Of a stretch of DNA of 64,000 bases, positions 1 through 8,419 are shown piece by piece. The stretch covers positions 1 to 64,000 of the forward strand of contig JACSRN010000084.1 in the NCBI GenBank assembly GCA_014879735.1, read 5' to 3'. This DNA comes from Paracoccaceae bacterium. Its GTDB lineage: Bacteria > Pseudomonadota > Alphaproteobacteria > Rhodobacterales > Rhodobacteraceae. The translations under genes and the position numbers were made by a program. Every line of letters begins with the position of its first letter. The first letter of the stretch is position 1. The notes beneath the pieces were generated by a model, which saw only the letters and a list, made by a program, of their open reading frames with translations, made no database searches and was not told the DNA's origin.

Positions 1-527
1 CGGTAGCGCTCGGCATGTTCGTTCAGCCGCGCCGAGAATTCGGCATGCCGCGGGCCGGCGGGGCGGATGGCGATCGCATGAAACTGGCGGTGGGCACGGT
101 CGAAGGCCGAGAAGTCGCCGGGCGCCTCATGCGCCTCCATCGTGGCCAGGCAATCCGCCATCTCGGCAATATCGGCGTCGGCCAGATCCGGCACGGTGGC
201 GCGCACGGTCGAGGTGTCGAGCTTGATCCGCAAGGCATATAATTCGTCGAGATCGGCCATCGAGGTGGGCGAGATCACGACCTGCCTGCCGCGCGCTGAG
301 GTCAGAAGCCCCTCCTTCTCGATCATCCGCAGCGCCTCGCGCACCGGCGTGCGGCTCAGGCCCAGCTGGTCGGCGATCCTGACCTGAGACAGTCGGCCGC
401 CCGGCGGCAGTACGCCGTCAAGAATGGCCGAGCGAATGCGCTCATAGGCATCGGCCATGCGGATGCCCGGTGCGGATTCCGGCTGACCCGGGGTCGGGTC
501 GCTGGCGAGAGAGAGCAGGTCCGGCAT
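1..527 (-). CDS. GntR-family regulator, FCD subfamily (3' end outside window)
   Basis: The visible 175 residues show an N-terminal winged helix-turn-helix with the GntR signature LSRTPVREAL at residues 57-66, then the start of an all-helical FCD effector domain from about residue 90. The gene runs off the left edge, so the C-terminal third is missing. ATG at 527 is preferred over an out-of-frame ATG at 532. Family members sense sugar acids or other carboxylates and usually repress adjacent catabolic genes. The promoter side carries a palindrome (590-605) that recurs in front of the ABC operon at 2830, so this protein is the likely regulator of both. A frameshifted paralogue sits at 10.5-11.2 kb. 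Confidence 0.9.
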   Translation of the reverse strand, partial: MPDLLSLASDPTPGQPESAPGIRMADAYERIRSAILDGVLPPGGRLSQVRIADQLGLSRTPVREALRMIEKEGLLTSARGRQVVISPTSMADLDELYALRIKLDTSTVRATVPDLADADIAEMADCLATMEAHEAPGDFSAFDRAHRQFHAIAIRPAGPRHAEFSARLNEHAERY

Positions 528-589
528 CGCATGGCCTTTCGTCGGTAAGCGTGTAGGGAGTTTATCTGCGCCGGTCTGGCCCGTCAACA

Positions 590-605
590 AAACTGTATGC
601 AGATT
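590..605. promoter_or_regulatory. Putative GntR operator AAACTG-N4-CAGATT
   Basis: AAACTGTATGCAGATT lies 63 bp upstream of the GntR start and is a near-palindrome. The same site, as a perfect AAACTG-N4-CAGTTT palindrome in opposite core orientation, lies at 2794-2809. Two copies at the two promoters flanking this regulator suggest autoregulation plus operon control. No binding evidence exists beyond sequence. Confidence 0.6.
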
Positions 606-731
606 TTGACAACCTGGATGGCGGGGCTTTCCTGTGGTCGGACTGAAAATTTCCTATTCGCATCGTTCATCCTGATCATATGGCTGGTAATTCTGCAAGA
701 ATCGTGATTCTCAGGCCCGTCAGCCTGTTCT

Positions 732-761
732 CCGGCAGGGAGAGCCCTCCCTCACTGCCGG
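732..761. repeat. Inverted repeat in the 282-bp gap between the GntR and sulfurtransferase genes
   Basis: CCGGCAG at 732-738 pairs with CTGCCGG at 755-761 around an imperfect GGGAG/CTCCC inner stem. It lies just beyond the 3' end of the sulfurtransferase gene. It could stop or stabilise that leftward transcript, but no U-run follows it on the minus strand, so it is not a textbook intrinsic terminator. Confidence 0.4.
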
Positions 762-809
762 AAAACTGTATTACAAAAACGAGTGCGGCCCTCTTTGGGC
801 AGCGCGCCC

Positions 810-1664
810 CTAAAGCGGTTTAATCCGCTTCGGCGTGTCGTCCTGCTGACCCCATTCATGCCAGGAACCATCATAGAGCCGCCATTGCAGATGGCCGATT
901 TCCTCCAGCATGAAACCGAGAATTGAGGCGGTGACGCCAGAGCCACAGGTGGTGATCACCTCGCCGGAAAGATCAACGCCCTTCTCGGCGAAGATCTCGG
1001 TGGCGCGTTCGGCGCTGACAAAACGATATGAGGGGGCGGGCTCATAGAACAGCGCCCAGGGCGTGTTGATCGCGCCCGGCATATAGCCGGAGGCAACACC
1101 CGGATAGCCCGATCCCTCATGTCCGTCGAAACGCGCGGCGGTGCGGGCGTCGATGATTGATGCCCCCTGACTGACCAGGTTGCGCATCTCGGCCAGCGCG
1201 ACAACGCGGCGCCCGGCCAGCCTGGCGGAGAAGTCCCGCAAGGCTGGCGGCACGAAATCGCCGGTCGCGACGGGGCGGCCCTCGGCCAGCCAGCGCCGCC
1301 AGCCGCCATTCAGGATCTTCACCCGGTCATGGCCAAAGGTGCGGAACATCCACCAGAGCCGTGCAGAGACATAGCCGGCATCATAGAGGATCACTTCGGT
1401 CTCGGGGCCGATGCCAAGAGCACCAATCTCGCGCGCGAAGATCGACGCTTCGGGCAGCATATTCACATAGGGCGAGTCCGGGTCCGAAATCGCATTCAGA
1501 TCCACGAAGCGCGCGCCGGGGATGTGGCCCGCCCGGAAATCCTCATGCCCGTCACGGCCGGCATCCGGCACATACCAGGAACAGTCCAGCACCACCCGGT
1601 CAGCACCCGGTTCGGCCGCCAGCAGCGTGGCGAGGTCATCGGTTTCGATCAGCCATTTGCTCAT
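810..1664 (-). CDS. sseA: 3-mercaptopyruvate sulfurtransferase (tandem rhodanese)
   Basis: The 284-residue protein has two rhodanese domains. The C-terminal active-site loop reads TTCGSGVTAS, with Cys240 as the persulfide-carrying nucleophile. CG(S/T)GVT is the signature that separates mercaptopyruvate sulfurtransferases from thiosulfate rhodaneses. It transfers sulfur from 3-mercaptopyruvate to cyanide or thiol acceptors in the cytoplasm. Length matches E. coli SseA. It starts 11 bp after the SDR gene at 1676 and is probably co-transcribed with it. Nothing in its chemistry ties it to the neighbouring sugar genes, so the link may be positional only. Confidence 0.9.
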   Translation of the reverse strand: MSKWLIETDDLATLLAAEPGADRVVLDCSWYVPDAGRDGHEDFRAGHIPGARFVDLNAISDPDSPYVNMLPEASIFAREIGALGIGPETEVILYDAGYVSARLWWMFRTFGHDRVKILNGGWRRWLAEGRPVATGDFVPPALRDFSARLAGRRVVALAEMRNLVSQGASIIDARTAARFDGHEGSGYPGVASGYMPGAINTPWALFYEPAPSYRFVSAERATEIFAEKGVDLSGEVITTCGSGVTASILGFMLEEIGHLQWRLYDGSWHEWGQQDDTPKRIKPL

Positions 1665-1675
1665 GGGATGCTCCT

Positions 1676-2491
1676 TCAGCGCGCGATGCCCGGACGGCGC
1701 GGTGCCTCGACCCAGGAGGCGCCGGTCAGCACGCCGCCATCAATCACCACATTCTGTCCGGTCACATAGCGGGTCGCCGGCGCAACAAGATAGAGCGCAG
1801 TCGTCACCAGGTCTTCAGGCACGGCCAGCCGCCCCTGCGGGATGAAATTCGCAAACCATTCGGCGCGGTAATCGTCATCCCAGAGCGGCTTTGTGAATTC
1901 GGTCTGCACAAAGCCCGGCTCGATCGCATTCACCTGGATATTGTCGTCGGCCCATTCATGCGCCTGGGAGCGCGTCAGCGAGGTCACTGCCGCCTTGGTC
2001 GCCGCATAGACCGAGATCGTATCGAAGGAGATATTGGCGGAGAGTGAGCTGAAATGCAGGATCTTGCCACCACCCTGCGCCTTCATCACCGGATGCACGG
2101 CCTGTGACAGGAAATAGACCGAACGCAGATTGACCGAAGTGATCAGGTCGAAATCTTCTGGGGTCACCTCGGTGATCGGCTTGCGCCGGTTGGCGCCCTG
2201 CAGGTTGATCAGGATATCGATGCGGCCGGTGAGCTCTTTTGCCCGCGCAACCAGATCTGCGGCAGCTTCTGCCGTGCTCAGATCCGCCTGGAGGCCGGCA
2301 AATTTCAGGCCTTTCGCGGCAAAGTCCTGCGAGAGTTTGTCGAGCCTTTCCTGCGCCAGGTCATGCACGATGACGGTCGCGCCTGCGCGTGCCAGGCCCT
2401 CGGACACGGCCGACCCGATGGCCCCGGCGCCACCGGCGACCAGGGCGGTCTTTCCGGAGAGCGAAAAGAGATCGGCAAGATAGCTGGACAT
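1676..2491 (-). CDS. SDR oxidoreductase, gluconate 5-dehydrogenase / KduD-like
   Basis: This 271-residue classical short-chain dehydrogenase has a cofactor loop GGAGAIG at 20-26, NLQGAN at 96-101 where NNAG is usual, Ser148/149, and YAATK with Tyr162 and Lys166. It ends with the TGQNVVIDGG motif typical of sugar-acid SDRs. Members of this branch oxidise or reduce a keto group of aldonates (gluconate 5-dehydrogenase, 2-deoxygluconate 3-dehydrogenase). It is first in a leftward pair with the sulfurtransferase and is transcribed away from the apiose-type operon. It may supply an oxidoreductase step there. The substrate cannot be read from sequence. Confidence 0.8.
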   Translation of the reverse strand: MSSYLADLFSLSGKTALVAGGAGAIGSAVSEGLARAGATVIVHDLAQERLDKLSQDFAAKGLKFAGLQADLSTAEAAADLVARAKELTGRIDILINLQGANRRKPITEVTPEDFDLITSVNLRSVYFLSQAVHPVMKAQGGGKILHFSSLSANISFDTISVYAATKAAVTSLTRSQAHEWADDNIQVNAIEPGFVQTEFTKPLWDDDYRAEWFANFIPQGRLAVPEDLVTTALYLVAPATRYVTGQNVVIDGGVLTGASWVEAPRRPGIAR

Positions 2492-2829
2492 GTCACTTTT
2501 CCTTATGGTCTGCCGGGCTGCGGCTTTGCTGCCGGTCCGCGTGATCTTCGGCTACTTCTCAGTTCCGGACTACAGTAAATGCAAATACTTTTTCCATGCT
2601 GCATCGCAGAAACTGTGGGGATTTCTTGCTGCGCAGCAGCGTATCGCCGGAAATTCTCCATAAACTATGATAGATCACACTGAAAATTAAGGGAAAAAAC
2701 TATACTCTAGGGCGGTGCAGGCGCAGCAACGATTTTCCTTTGCAAAGCGAAAAGAAACCATATTGTACGCTTTACTATGGCGCCCGCAGGGGCAAACTGC
2801 ATACAGTTTAATCGACAGGAATCACCATC
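2492..2829. promoter_or_regulatory. Divergent promoter region between the SDR gene and the ABC operon
   Basis: This 338-bp AT-rich gap contains no credible gene. It must hold promoters for the leftward SDR/sulfurtransferase pair and the rightward transporter operon. TTGCAA near 2740 and AT-rich stretches at 2761-2776 could form the rightward promoter, but spacing is poor. The palindrome at 2794-2809 sits just downstream, which suits repression. An ACAGGA ribosome site precedes the ATG at 2830. Confidence 0.5.
2794..2809. promoter_or_regulatory. Putative GntR operator AAACTG-N4-CAGTTT
   Basis: AAACTGCATACAGTTT is a perfect 6+6 palindrome with a 4-bp spacer, 20 bp upstream of the substrate-binding protein start. 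It matches the site at 590-605 next to the GntR gene. Its position between promoter and start codon fits a repressor site. Confidence 0.65.
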
Positions 2830-3804
2830 ATGCTGAAACGCACGTTCCTTCTCGCGGCTTCCGGCCTGGCTCTGGCCGGTGCGCTCGGACTGCCCGCAGC
2901 GGCTGAGCCCAAGGGCAAGGATGCCGAAGTCACCATCCTCGTCTCGCCGCTGACCTTCGCCTTCCCGCATTTCGTATTCCTCACCGATGAGCTGAAGGAT
3001 GAGGCGAACAAACTGGGCGGCGTGACCGTGGTGGTCGCGGATGGCCAGCTCTCGGCGCCCAAGCAGATCGCCGATATCGAGGCAGCCATTGTCCAGGGTG
3101 TCGATGGTATCATTCTCGCGCCCGTCGAGGCTGACGCGCTGGCGCCGGTGGTGCAGCAGGCGATTGACGCCGGCATCGCCGTCGTGACTGTCGACCGTCC
3201 GGTCAATGGCGTGCCCGATGTGCTTGCCAATGTCGCGGCGGACAATTTCAAGGGCGCAGAAGCCCAGGGCGAAGCGGTTGTCAAAGCCTTCCCCGATGGC
3301 GCGACCATTGTGAACCTGCAGGGCATCCCCGGCGACAAGACGGCCAATGACCGCAATGGCGGCGCGCATAAGGTGCTCGACGCGGCCGGTGAGAAATACG
3401 TTTTCGTCGCCGAGCAGGCGGGCAATTTCTCGCGCGATAAGGGTCTGGAAGTCACCGAGAACATCCTGACCGGCCTTGCAGAGGTTCCGCAGGTCATCAT
3501 CGCAGCCAATGACGATATGGCTCTCGGCGCCGCTCAGGCTGTTGATGCGCGCGGGCTTAAGGGCAAGGTCGCGATCTATGGCTATGACGGGTCGGAAGAC
3601 GCGCTGAAGGCTGTGAAATCGGGTGATCTGGCGGCAACCATCGATCAGTTCCCGGGGCTTCAGGGGCGCACAGCGGTCTCGACGCTTGTCGCATTCATTC
3701 GTGAAGGCACCCGGCCCGAGAGCGCAGAGGTTCTGGTCGCGCCTGTCGCGATCACGGCAGACAATCTCGACCAGGCCGAGCGCGTCGGGCAGATCGGCGA
3801 ATGA
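2830..3804 (+). CDS. Sugar ABC transporter substrate-binding protein (ribose type)
   Basis: The 324-residue protein has a Sec signal peptide (MLKR start, hydrophobic core, likely cleavage after Ala25 in PAAAE) and a mature Peripla_BP_4 fold. Typical strand motifs are seen: GVDGIILAPVEADALAPVVQQAIDAGI, VVTVDRPV and NLQGIPGDKTANDRNGGAHKVLD. It binds a monosaccharide-like ligand in the periplasm and passes it to the permease at 5511 and ATPase at 3801. It is the first gene of a six-gene operon. The lactonase and dehydrogenase downstream suggest apiose, apionate or a related branched sugar as ligand. Confidence 0.9.
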   Translation: MLKRTFLLAASGLALAGALGLPAAAEPKGKDAEVTILVSPLTFAFPHFVFLTDELKDEANKLGGVTVVVADGQLSAPKQIADIEAAIVQGVDGIILAPVEADALAPVVQQAIDAGIAVVTVDRPVNGVPDVLANVAADNFKGAEAQGEAVVKAFPDGATIVNLQGIPGDKTANDRNGGAHKVLDAAGEKYVFVAEQAGNFSRDKGLEVTENILTGLAEVPQVIIAANDDMALGAAQAVDARGLKGKVAIYGYDGSEDALKAVKSGDLAATIDQFPGLQGRTAVSTLVAFIREGTRPESAEVLVAPVAITADNLDQAERVGQIGE

Positions 3805-5426
3805 GCCATCCGTCCTCCCCACTCGGGAAGGATCAGCAAAAGCCGGGGCGCGCAAGCAGCCCCGGCGTATTGCCCTTTGCCCCCGGTTCTGATGCTGCCC
3901 CCGGTTCTGCGCCCGGCGTGACAGCCCCGCTTCTTGAAGCGCGGGGCTTCGTGAAGCGATTCTTCGGTGTTACCGTTCTGGACGGCGTCTCGCTGAGCCT
4001 GGCGCCGGGCGAGGTGCGTGCGCTTCTGGGCGAGAACGGGGCGGGCAAGTCCACCATTATCAACCTGCTTTCGGGCGTGCATCAGCCCGATGGCGGTGTC
4101 CTTTTGCTCGATGGTGCGCCGGTGCGCTTTACCCGCCCGCTGGAAGCCGATCATGCCGGCATCAGCGTGATCCGCCAGGAGCTGTCGCTTTTCCCCGACC
4201 TCTCGGTGGCCGAGGCGATTTTTGCCGGCCATTTGCCGCTGACCCGGCTGGGCCTCGTTGACTGGAGGCAGATGCGCGAGGCGGCCCGAAAGGCGCTCGC
4301 CCGGCTCGGCCTTGAAATCGATGTGCGCGCGCCGGTGGCGAGCCTGTCCATCGCCCATCAGCAGATGGTCGAGATCGCGCGGGCACTGACCCGCAAATCG
4401 CGCGTGGTCATTATGGATGAGCCAACCGCCTCGCTGTCCCCCAATGAGGTGGCGCATCTGGGTGAGATCATCGCGCAGCTCTCTGCCGAGGGGGTGGCGG
4501 TGCTTTATGTCAGTCACCGTCTCGACGAGATCCGCGCCTTCTGCCAGACCTATACCGTCCTGCGGGATGGCAAGGCGGTCTCTGCGGGCCTTGTATCTGA
4601 AACGGATATCCCCTCGCTGATTCGCGATATGGCCGGGCGCGAGGTCGAGATCGGTGCCGCCGGTGCCGCCCGTCAGGCCGGCGCTCCGGTTCTGGACCTG
4701 CAACACCTCGCCTCTGTTCCCGGTGGCCGTGGCGGCCAGCGGGTCCGCGATGTCAGTCTTGTGGTCCGAGCCGGCGAGATCCTCGGCCTTGCGGGCATCG
4801 TCGGTGCCGGCCGTACCGAGACGGCGCGAATGATCTTTGGGCTAGATCCCGTCGGATCGGGGGAGATCCTGCTGAACGGCCGGTCCTTCCGGGCCGGGTC
4901 TCCCGCCGCTGCGATGGCGGCGGGGATCGGGTATGTGCCCGAGGACCGCAAGGGGCTTTCAATCCTGCCCGACCGTTCGGTCGCCGAGAACTTTGCGCTG
5001 ACCGGCGCGGTGCCGGCCGGCCCGCTGGGCTGGAATGACAGGCCCGGTGAGGCAAAGGCGCTTGCCGGCTTCGTGCAGAGGCTCGGCATCCGTGCCGCCA
5101 GTCTGCGCGCCCCGATCACCACGCTTTCGGGCGGCAACCAGCAAAAGGTCATCCTTGCGCGCTGGATCGCGCTGAAGCCAAAGCTCTTGATCATCGACGA
5201 GCCGACGCGCGGCATTGATGTCGGGGCCAAGGAAGACGTCCATTCCCTGATCCGCGAAATCGCGGCCGGGGGGGTGGCGGTCCTGCTGATTTCGTCGGAT
5301 CTGCCCGAGGTTCTGGCGCTGTCTGACCGGATCGTCACCCTGCGTGAGGGAGAGACCACCTCTGAACAGCCCGCCGCCCATGCGACATCCGAGGGGCTTA
5401 TGGCGCGGATGACTCGCCATGGCTGA
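3801..5426 (+). CDS. Sugar ABC transporter ATP-binding protein (RbsA/MglA type, two ABC domains)
   Basis: This 541-residue tandem ATPase has a first nucleotide-binding domain with Walker [10 protein letters not shown], Walker B VIMDEPTASL and H-loop YVSHR. The second half has the degenerate P-loop GIVGAGRTE and the GGNQQKVILARW signature with [15 protein letters not shown]. Its ATG overlaps the previous stop (ATGA), so the two are translationally coupled. An unusual N-terminal extension of about 45 residues, rich in Pro, Gly, Ala and Ser (PGSDAAPGSAPG), precedes the normal start of the first domain. It energises uptake through the permease at 5511. Confidence 0.92.
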   Translation: MSHPSSPLGKDQQKPGRASSPGVLPFAPGSDAAPGSAPGVTAPLLEARGFVKRFFGVTVLDGVSLSLAPGEVRALLGENGAGKSTIINLLSGVHQPDGGVLLLDGAPVRFTRPLEADHAGISVIRQELSLFPDLSVAEAIFAGHLPLTRLGLVDWRQMREAARKALARLGLEIDVRAPVASLSIAHQQMVEIARALTRKSRVVIMDEPTASLSPNEVAHLGEIIAQLSAEGVAVLYVSHRLDEIRAFCQTYTVLRDGKAVSAGLVSETDIPSLIRDMAGREVEIGAAGAARQAGAPVLDLQHLASVPGGRGGQRVRDVSLVVRAGEILGLAGIVGAGRTETARMIFGLDPVGSGEILLNGRSFRAGSPAAAMAAGIGYVPEDRKGLSILPDRSVAENFALTGAVPAGPLGWNDRPGEAKALAGFVQRLGIRAASLRAPITTLSGGNQQKVILARWIALKPKLLIIDEPTRGIDVGAKEDVHSLIREIAAGGVAVLLISSDLPEVLALSDRIVTLREGETTSEQPAAHATSEGLMARMTRHG

Positions 5427-5471
5427 CCTGTGGATTTTCCGCCGCTGATGCGACGGCGGCCGAACCCGACG

Positions 5472-5497
5472 CGCGACTGACTTCCGCGACTGACTTC
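5472..5497. repeat. 13-bp perfect tandem duplication in the ATPase-permease gap
   Basis: CGCGACTGACTTC occurs twice back to back in the 84-bp spacer between the ATPase stop and the permease start. It ends about 13 bp before the permease ATG, next to its AAGGA ribosome site. It is probably a slippage duplication. It slightly lengthens an otherwise tight operon spacer. Confidence 0.8.
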
Positions 5498-5510
5498 AAG
5501 GAACCCGACC

Positions 5511-6518
5511 ATGACCAAAGCCCAGGCCGACGAGCTGTCCCGCGCCCGGATGTATGCCCTTCTGGGCAAGCTTGCACCGCTGATCTTCCTGCTGGCCCTC
5601 GTGATCATATTCGCGAGCCTGCAGCCTCGTTTCCTGCTGCCGCTGAACCTGTTCAATATTCTGCGCCAGGTCTCGATTTACGGGATCATTGCAATAGGGA
5701 TGACCTTCGTCATCCTGATCCGCGGCATTGACCTGTCAGTGGGGGCGGTAGTGGCGATGTCCGGCCTTTGTGCGGCTGTCGTGGCCAAGGGCGGGATCGA
5801 GGGGCGGTTCATGTTGTCCGCAGATGGCAGTGGCTATCACTGGGCGCTGGCGGCTTTGGCCGCAATTCTTGCCGGAACGGTCGCAGGGCTGTTGCAGGGA
5901 ATGGCGGTGGCCTGGCTATCGGTGCCGGCCTTCGTGGTGACACTGGGCGGCATGACCGTCTTTCGCGGCATTGCGCTGACCATCGGCAATGGCGGGCCGA
6001 TCTCGGGATTTGACGAGGCATTTGGCTGGTGGGGGCGGGGCATGATCGGCCCGGTGCCGGTGCCGGTGCTGATTTTTGCCGCCGTCGCGCTGATCGCCTG
6101 GGTGGTGCTGACCCAGACCCGCTTTGGCCGCGCGGTCTATGCGGTCGGATCAAACCCCGATGCGGCGCGACTTTCCGGGATCAATGTCAGCGGCGTCACC
6201 CTCTCGGTCTACGCCCTGATCGGCTTTTGCTCGGGGCTTGGGGGCTTCGTGCTGGCCTCGCGCCTCAACTCCGCCGAAGCCGTCGCCGGCACCGGCTATG
6301 AGCTGACCGCGATCGCGGCGGTGGTGATCGGCGGCACGAGCCTTTACGGTGGCACCGGCGGCGTTGCAGGTACGGTGATTGGCGCACTGCTGACCGGGGT
6401 ACTTCTGAACGGCCTCGTGATCCTGAATGTGTCCCCCTACACGCAGCAGATCCTGGTCGGGCTGATCATCGTCGCGGCCGTGGCCTTTGACCATTTCATC
6501 AAGAGGCAAAGCAGATGA
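5511..6518 (+). CDS. Sugar ABC transporter permease (RbsC family)
   Basis: The 335-residue membrane protein has about ten hydrophobic segments. It carries the family motifs GMTFVILIRGIDLSVGAVVAMSG near the N-terminus, VPAFVVTLGGMTVFRGIAL in the middle, and [31 protein letters not shown] near the C-terminus. It forms the inner-membrane channel, probably as a dimer, with the ATPase at 3801 and binding protein at 2830. An AAGGA ribosome site precedes the ATG. The stop overlaps the next start by 4 bp. Confidence 0.92.
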   Translation: MTKAQADELSRARMYALLGKLAPLIFLLALVIIFASLQPRFLLPLNLFNILRQVSIYGIIAIGMTFVILIRGIDLSVGAVVAMSGLCAAVVAKGGIEGRFMLSADGSGYHWALAALAAILAGTVAGLLQGMAVAWLSVPAFVVTLGGMTVFRGIALTIGNGGPISGFDEAFGWWGRGMIGPVPVPVLIFAAVALIAWVVLTQTRFGRAVYAVGSNPDAARLSGINVSGVTLSVYALIGFCSGLGGFVLASRLNSAEAVAGTGYELTAIAAVVIGGTSLYGGTGGVAGTVIGALLTGVLLNGLVILNVSPYTQQILVGLIIVAAVAFDHFIKRQSR

Positions 6519-8419
6519 GCCGCGCAATCACGCTGACCGGAACCGAAGTCACCGAAGCCCCTGTCCGCCTGTTGCGCGCGGGCCCGCTGGAGGCCTCATT
6601 CGATAATGGCGCCCTGCGATGGATCCGCTGGAACGGGATCGAGGTTTTGCGCGCGGTCATGTTTCTGGTGCGCACACCGGGCTGGGGCACGCCCGCGCCC
6701 ATGATCACCGCGCTTGAGATCGGGGAAACGGCGGACCGTTTCACGGTCAGCTATGACGCGCATTATGGCACCCCCGGCACCGGTGTTAAGGTCGGGGTCC
6801 GCCTGACCGGTGAGGTTTCGGGGCGGTTGCGCGCCGAAGCCCTGATCCGCGCCGAGGCGCCTTTCGAGACCAATCGCACCGGCTTCGTGATCCTGCATCC
6901 GCTCGATGGGTTCGCGGGCACCGAAGTGACAGTCGGGCATGCCTTGTCCCCTGGCCGCGATCTGGTGATCCCGGCACAGATCTCGCCCGGACAGCCGGTG
7001 ATGGATATGCAGGTGATCACCCACCGCCCGGTGCCCGGCCTTGCGGTCGAGACCCGGTTCGAGGGGGATATTTTCGAGATGGAGGATCACCGGAACTGGT
7101 CAGACGCCTCTTTCAAGACCTATAGCCGCCCGATCGGCCTGCCTTATCCCTATCTGCTCGACCCTGCAGCGCCTGTTACCCAGACGGTGACGGTCACCAT
7201 GACCGATACGGGTGCGACGGCTCCGGCGGCATCCGTTGTCGAGGTGCCGGAGGCTGCGGGGCAGCGCCTGCCCGATTATGCGCTGCCGCTTGACCATCCG
7301 GACGATGCGGCGGCTGCGCTTGACCATTCCGGGGCGCTGCGCGCGCTGGCGCCTGCCTGGCTTTTGCTGCGCCATGATACGACACGCGGCGCGGCGACGG
7401 CGGATCTGGCGCCGCTTGCGGCCTTGCTGGATCTGACCGGCGCGCGGCTTGAGGTGCAGGCGATCCTTGAAAGCGCGACGGCCGGTGAGGCCGATGCAGA
7501 GCTTGCTGCGCTTGCCGCAAGGTTCAGCTCAGCGGGGATCACCCCCGCCCGAATCGGGGCTTTTGCGAGGATCGACGAGCAGAGCTTCCAGCCGGGCGAG
7601 GCGCGCCCGCCGCACCCCGCCGAAGCAGATATCGCGGCGGCACTGGCGACGCATTTCCCGCAAAGCGAGAAGATCGGCGGCACGCCGGCCTTCTTCACCG
7701 AGTTCAACCGCAAACGTCCCCAACCGGCACTTTGGGGGGGGCTGAGCTTTGCCACGACGCCGGTGGTCCATGCCGCGGATGACGCCTCGGTGATGGAGAC
7801 GCTGCAATCTTTGCCGCATATCCTTGCCTCGGCGCGGGCACTTTCGGACGGGACGCCGCTTCTGATCGGGCCGACCGGTATCGGCGCGAGGATCAACCCC
7901 TACGGCCCCGGCCCATCGGACAACGCCCCCGGGTCACGCGAGGGTATGGCCGCGCGCGACCCGCGCCAGCGCGGGCTTTATGCGGCGGCCTGGACGGTGG
8001 GTTATCTGGCGCGGATCGCAGCTTTCGCGCCGGTGCGTTTTGCCTTTGGCGCAGCCACCGGGCCTTTCGGCCTGATCTCGACCCGCCAGGATCATGCGCG
8101 GCCCTACTGGGACGAGCAGCCGGAAGGCGCGCTCTATCCGCTTTACCATGTCGCGAAATGGCTCGCGGCGGCGGCAGGGGGCAGGCTTCTCTCCGCCACG
8201 ACCGAGGGCGGTCTGGCCTCGGTGATCTGGGAGAAGGAGGGTCAGCGCGAGGCGCTGATCGCCAATCTGACGCCCGCGCCGCTGGCGCTGCCAGATTCCG
8301 GGCTGCGCGCGCCACGCGCCGCGCTGCTGGACGCGGGTAATCCCGCAGACCCCGTTGTCGTTCCGCTGCCCGCGCAGCTGGACGCTTATGCGACGCTGCA
8401 TTTGACGCAACAGGAATGA
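6515..8419 (+). CDS. apnL: D-apionate lactonase-like protein
   Basis: The 634-residue soluble protein lacks a signal peptide. It has an N-terminal beta-rich part with VLRAVMFLVRTPGWGT at about residues 45-60 and FEMEDHRNWSDASFKTY at about 187-203. A second, alpha/beta part contains the residues TEFNRKRP and GPTGIGARINPYGP. From memory these blocks are characteristic of the ApnL family, which opens D-apionolactone to D-apionate in bacterial apiose catabolism. Start overlaps the permease stop and end overlaps the next start, so expression is tightly coupled. The following Gfo/Idh dehydrogenase would supply its lactone. A family-level call is firm; the exact substrate is inferred. Confidence 0.75.
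   Translation: MSRAITLTGTEVTEAPVRLLRAGPLEASFDNGALRWIRWNGIEVLRAVMFLVRTPGWGTPAPMITALEIGETADRFTVSYDAHYGTPGTGVKVGVRLTGEVSGRLRAEALIRAEAPFETNRTGFVILHPLDGFAGTEVTVGHALSPGRDLVIPAQISPGQPVMDMQVITHRPVPGLAVETRFEGDIFEMEDHRNWSDASFKTYSRPIGLPYPYLLDPAAPVTQTVTVTMTDTGATAPAASVVEVPEAAGQRLPDYALPLDHPDDAAAALDHSGALRALAPAWLLLRHDTTRGAATADLAPLAALLDLTGARLEVQAILESATAGEADAELAALAARFSSAGITPARIGAFARIDEQSFQPGEARPPHPAEADIAAALATHFPQSEKIGGTPAFFTEFNRKRPQPALWGGLSFATTPVVHAADDASVMETLQSLPHILASARALSDGTPLLIGPTGIGARINPYGPGPSDNAPGSREGMAARDPRQRGLYAAAWTVGYLARIAAFAPVRFAFGAATGPFGLISTRQDHARPYWDEQPEGALYPLYHVAKWLAAAAGGRLLSATTEGGLASVIWEKEGQREALIANLTPAPLALPDSGLRAPRAALLDAGNPADPVVVPLPAQLDAYATLHLTQQE

Noticed and set aside
2707-3855. 382-codon minus-strand frame and other long mirror frames such as 3660-4706, 16075-17304 and 57172-58536
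   Set aside because: All lie opposite well-identified ABC, kinase or dehydrogenase genes and have no ribosome sites or domain motifs.
5472-5497. 13-bp tandem duplication considered as a regulatory direct-repeat operator
   Set aside because: It is inside an operon spacer, perfectly abutting, and occurs nowhere else noticed in the window; replication slippage is simpler.
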